Shown: in pieces, positions 63,972 through 64,000 of the stretch
Layout of the letters: the number at the start of each line of letters is the position of its first letter
Position numbering within the stretch: position 1 is the stretch's first letter
Assembly (NCBI RefSeq): GCF_003751305.1
Contig: NZ_RJKV01000003.1
Coordinates: 360,295-424,294 of the forward strand
Direction of reading: 5' to 3'
DNA length: 64,000 nt
Origin: Stenotrophomonas rhizophila
Lineage (GTDB): Bacteria; Pseudomonadota; Gammaproteobacteria; Xanthomonadales; Xanthomonadaceae
Translations under genes and position numbers: made by a program
Notes under the pieces: model-generated
What the model was told of the DNA's origin: nothing
The model's input: the letters and a program-made list of their open reading frames with translations, nothing else
Databases searched by the model: none

Positions 63972-64000
63972 TTGACGAAGCAGATAAGCCGGTCTATAAT
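63972..64000 (+). promoter_or_regulatory. Proximal strong promoter at the window edge, probable rRNA promoter
   Basis: TTGACG (63972-63977), exactly 17 bp, TATAAT (63995-64000), preceded by GAAAAAAGGTG. Near-consensus strength in tandem with a second copy is typical of rrn operons. In Xanthomonadaceae an rRNA operon often follows tyrS; the RNA gene itself lies beyond the window. Confidence 0.75.

Larger units (their letters stand above)
63661..64000. other. 340-nt region after tyrS leading into a strong promoter array
   Basis: No ORF is supported. After the tyrS hairpin lies an inverted repeat GACGAC-N10-GTCGTC (63714-63735), then three promoter-like units. The window ends on the last base of a TATAAT. 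Confidence 0.7.

Overview
The window is GC-rich, densely packed gammaproteobacterial DNA of the Xanthomonadaceae, most likely Stenotrophomonas. The main reasons are an Ax21-type outer-membrane protein, palindromic intergenic repeats that begin with GTAG (the SMAG family described from S. maltophilia), the gene orders pyrE/xth/ampG and coaBC-dut-algC, and a PL6/PL17 alginate locus. I see no phage, transposase or CRISPR array. Gene calls rest on motif reading, not on a database search.

Layout. 1-3.2 kb: three genes of an ABC exporter with a periplasmic adaptor. 3.4-6.9 kb: an ABC-2 transporter fused into one operon with its own histidine kinase and NarL-type regulator. 7-10.9 kb: cytochrome b561, a catalase-like haem peroxidase, an M17 aminopeptidase and a HAD phosphatase. 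11-15.6 kb: an AI-2E family permease, a YqjD/YqjE-type envelope cluster and a DegQ-type protease. 16.2-20.2 kb: a histone H1-like protein, small genes, Ax21 and a Nudix hydrolase.

20.2-33.1 kb is an alginate utilisation locus. Outward on the minus strand run PL6 lyase, PL17 oligoalginate lyase, MFS transporter, SDR reductase, SGNH esterase and KDG kinase, mostly with ATGA overlaps. On the plus strand run a TonB-dependent receptor and a FadR-type GntR regulator. The expected route is uptake of alginate fragments, cleavage to monouronate, entry into the cytoplasm, reduction to KDG and phosphorylation to KDPG. A near-perfect UxuR/ExuR-type palindrome lies inside the PL6 coding sequence, and inverted repeats occupy the divergent promoter region.

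33-47 kb holds housekeeping and small genes: a TorF-like porin, MFS efflux, SDR, VOC, AraC, SPOR, argS, radC, coaBC, dut and algC. GTAG repeats sit in three convergent junctions and twice supply the TAG stop codon of the neighbouring gene. 47-55 kb is a complete kdpFABCDE potassium-uptake operon with a KdpE-box match upstream. Between kdp and the next gene are two inverted ~92-bp foldback elements. They have identical internal-loop sequences but different, self-complementary stems, which looks like a structured nucleic-acid motif and is the most unusual item here. 55.5-64 kb: pyrE, xth, ampG, an orphan FitA-like gene, anmK, a MepM-like endopeptidase and tyrS. The window ends inside tandem strong promoters that probably drive an rRNA operon just beyond the edge.
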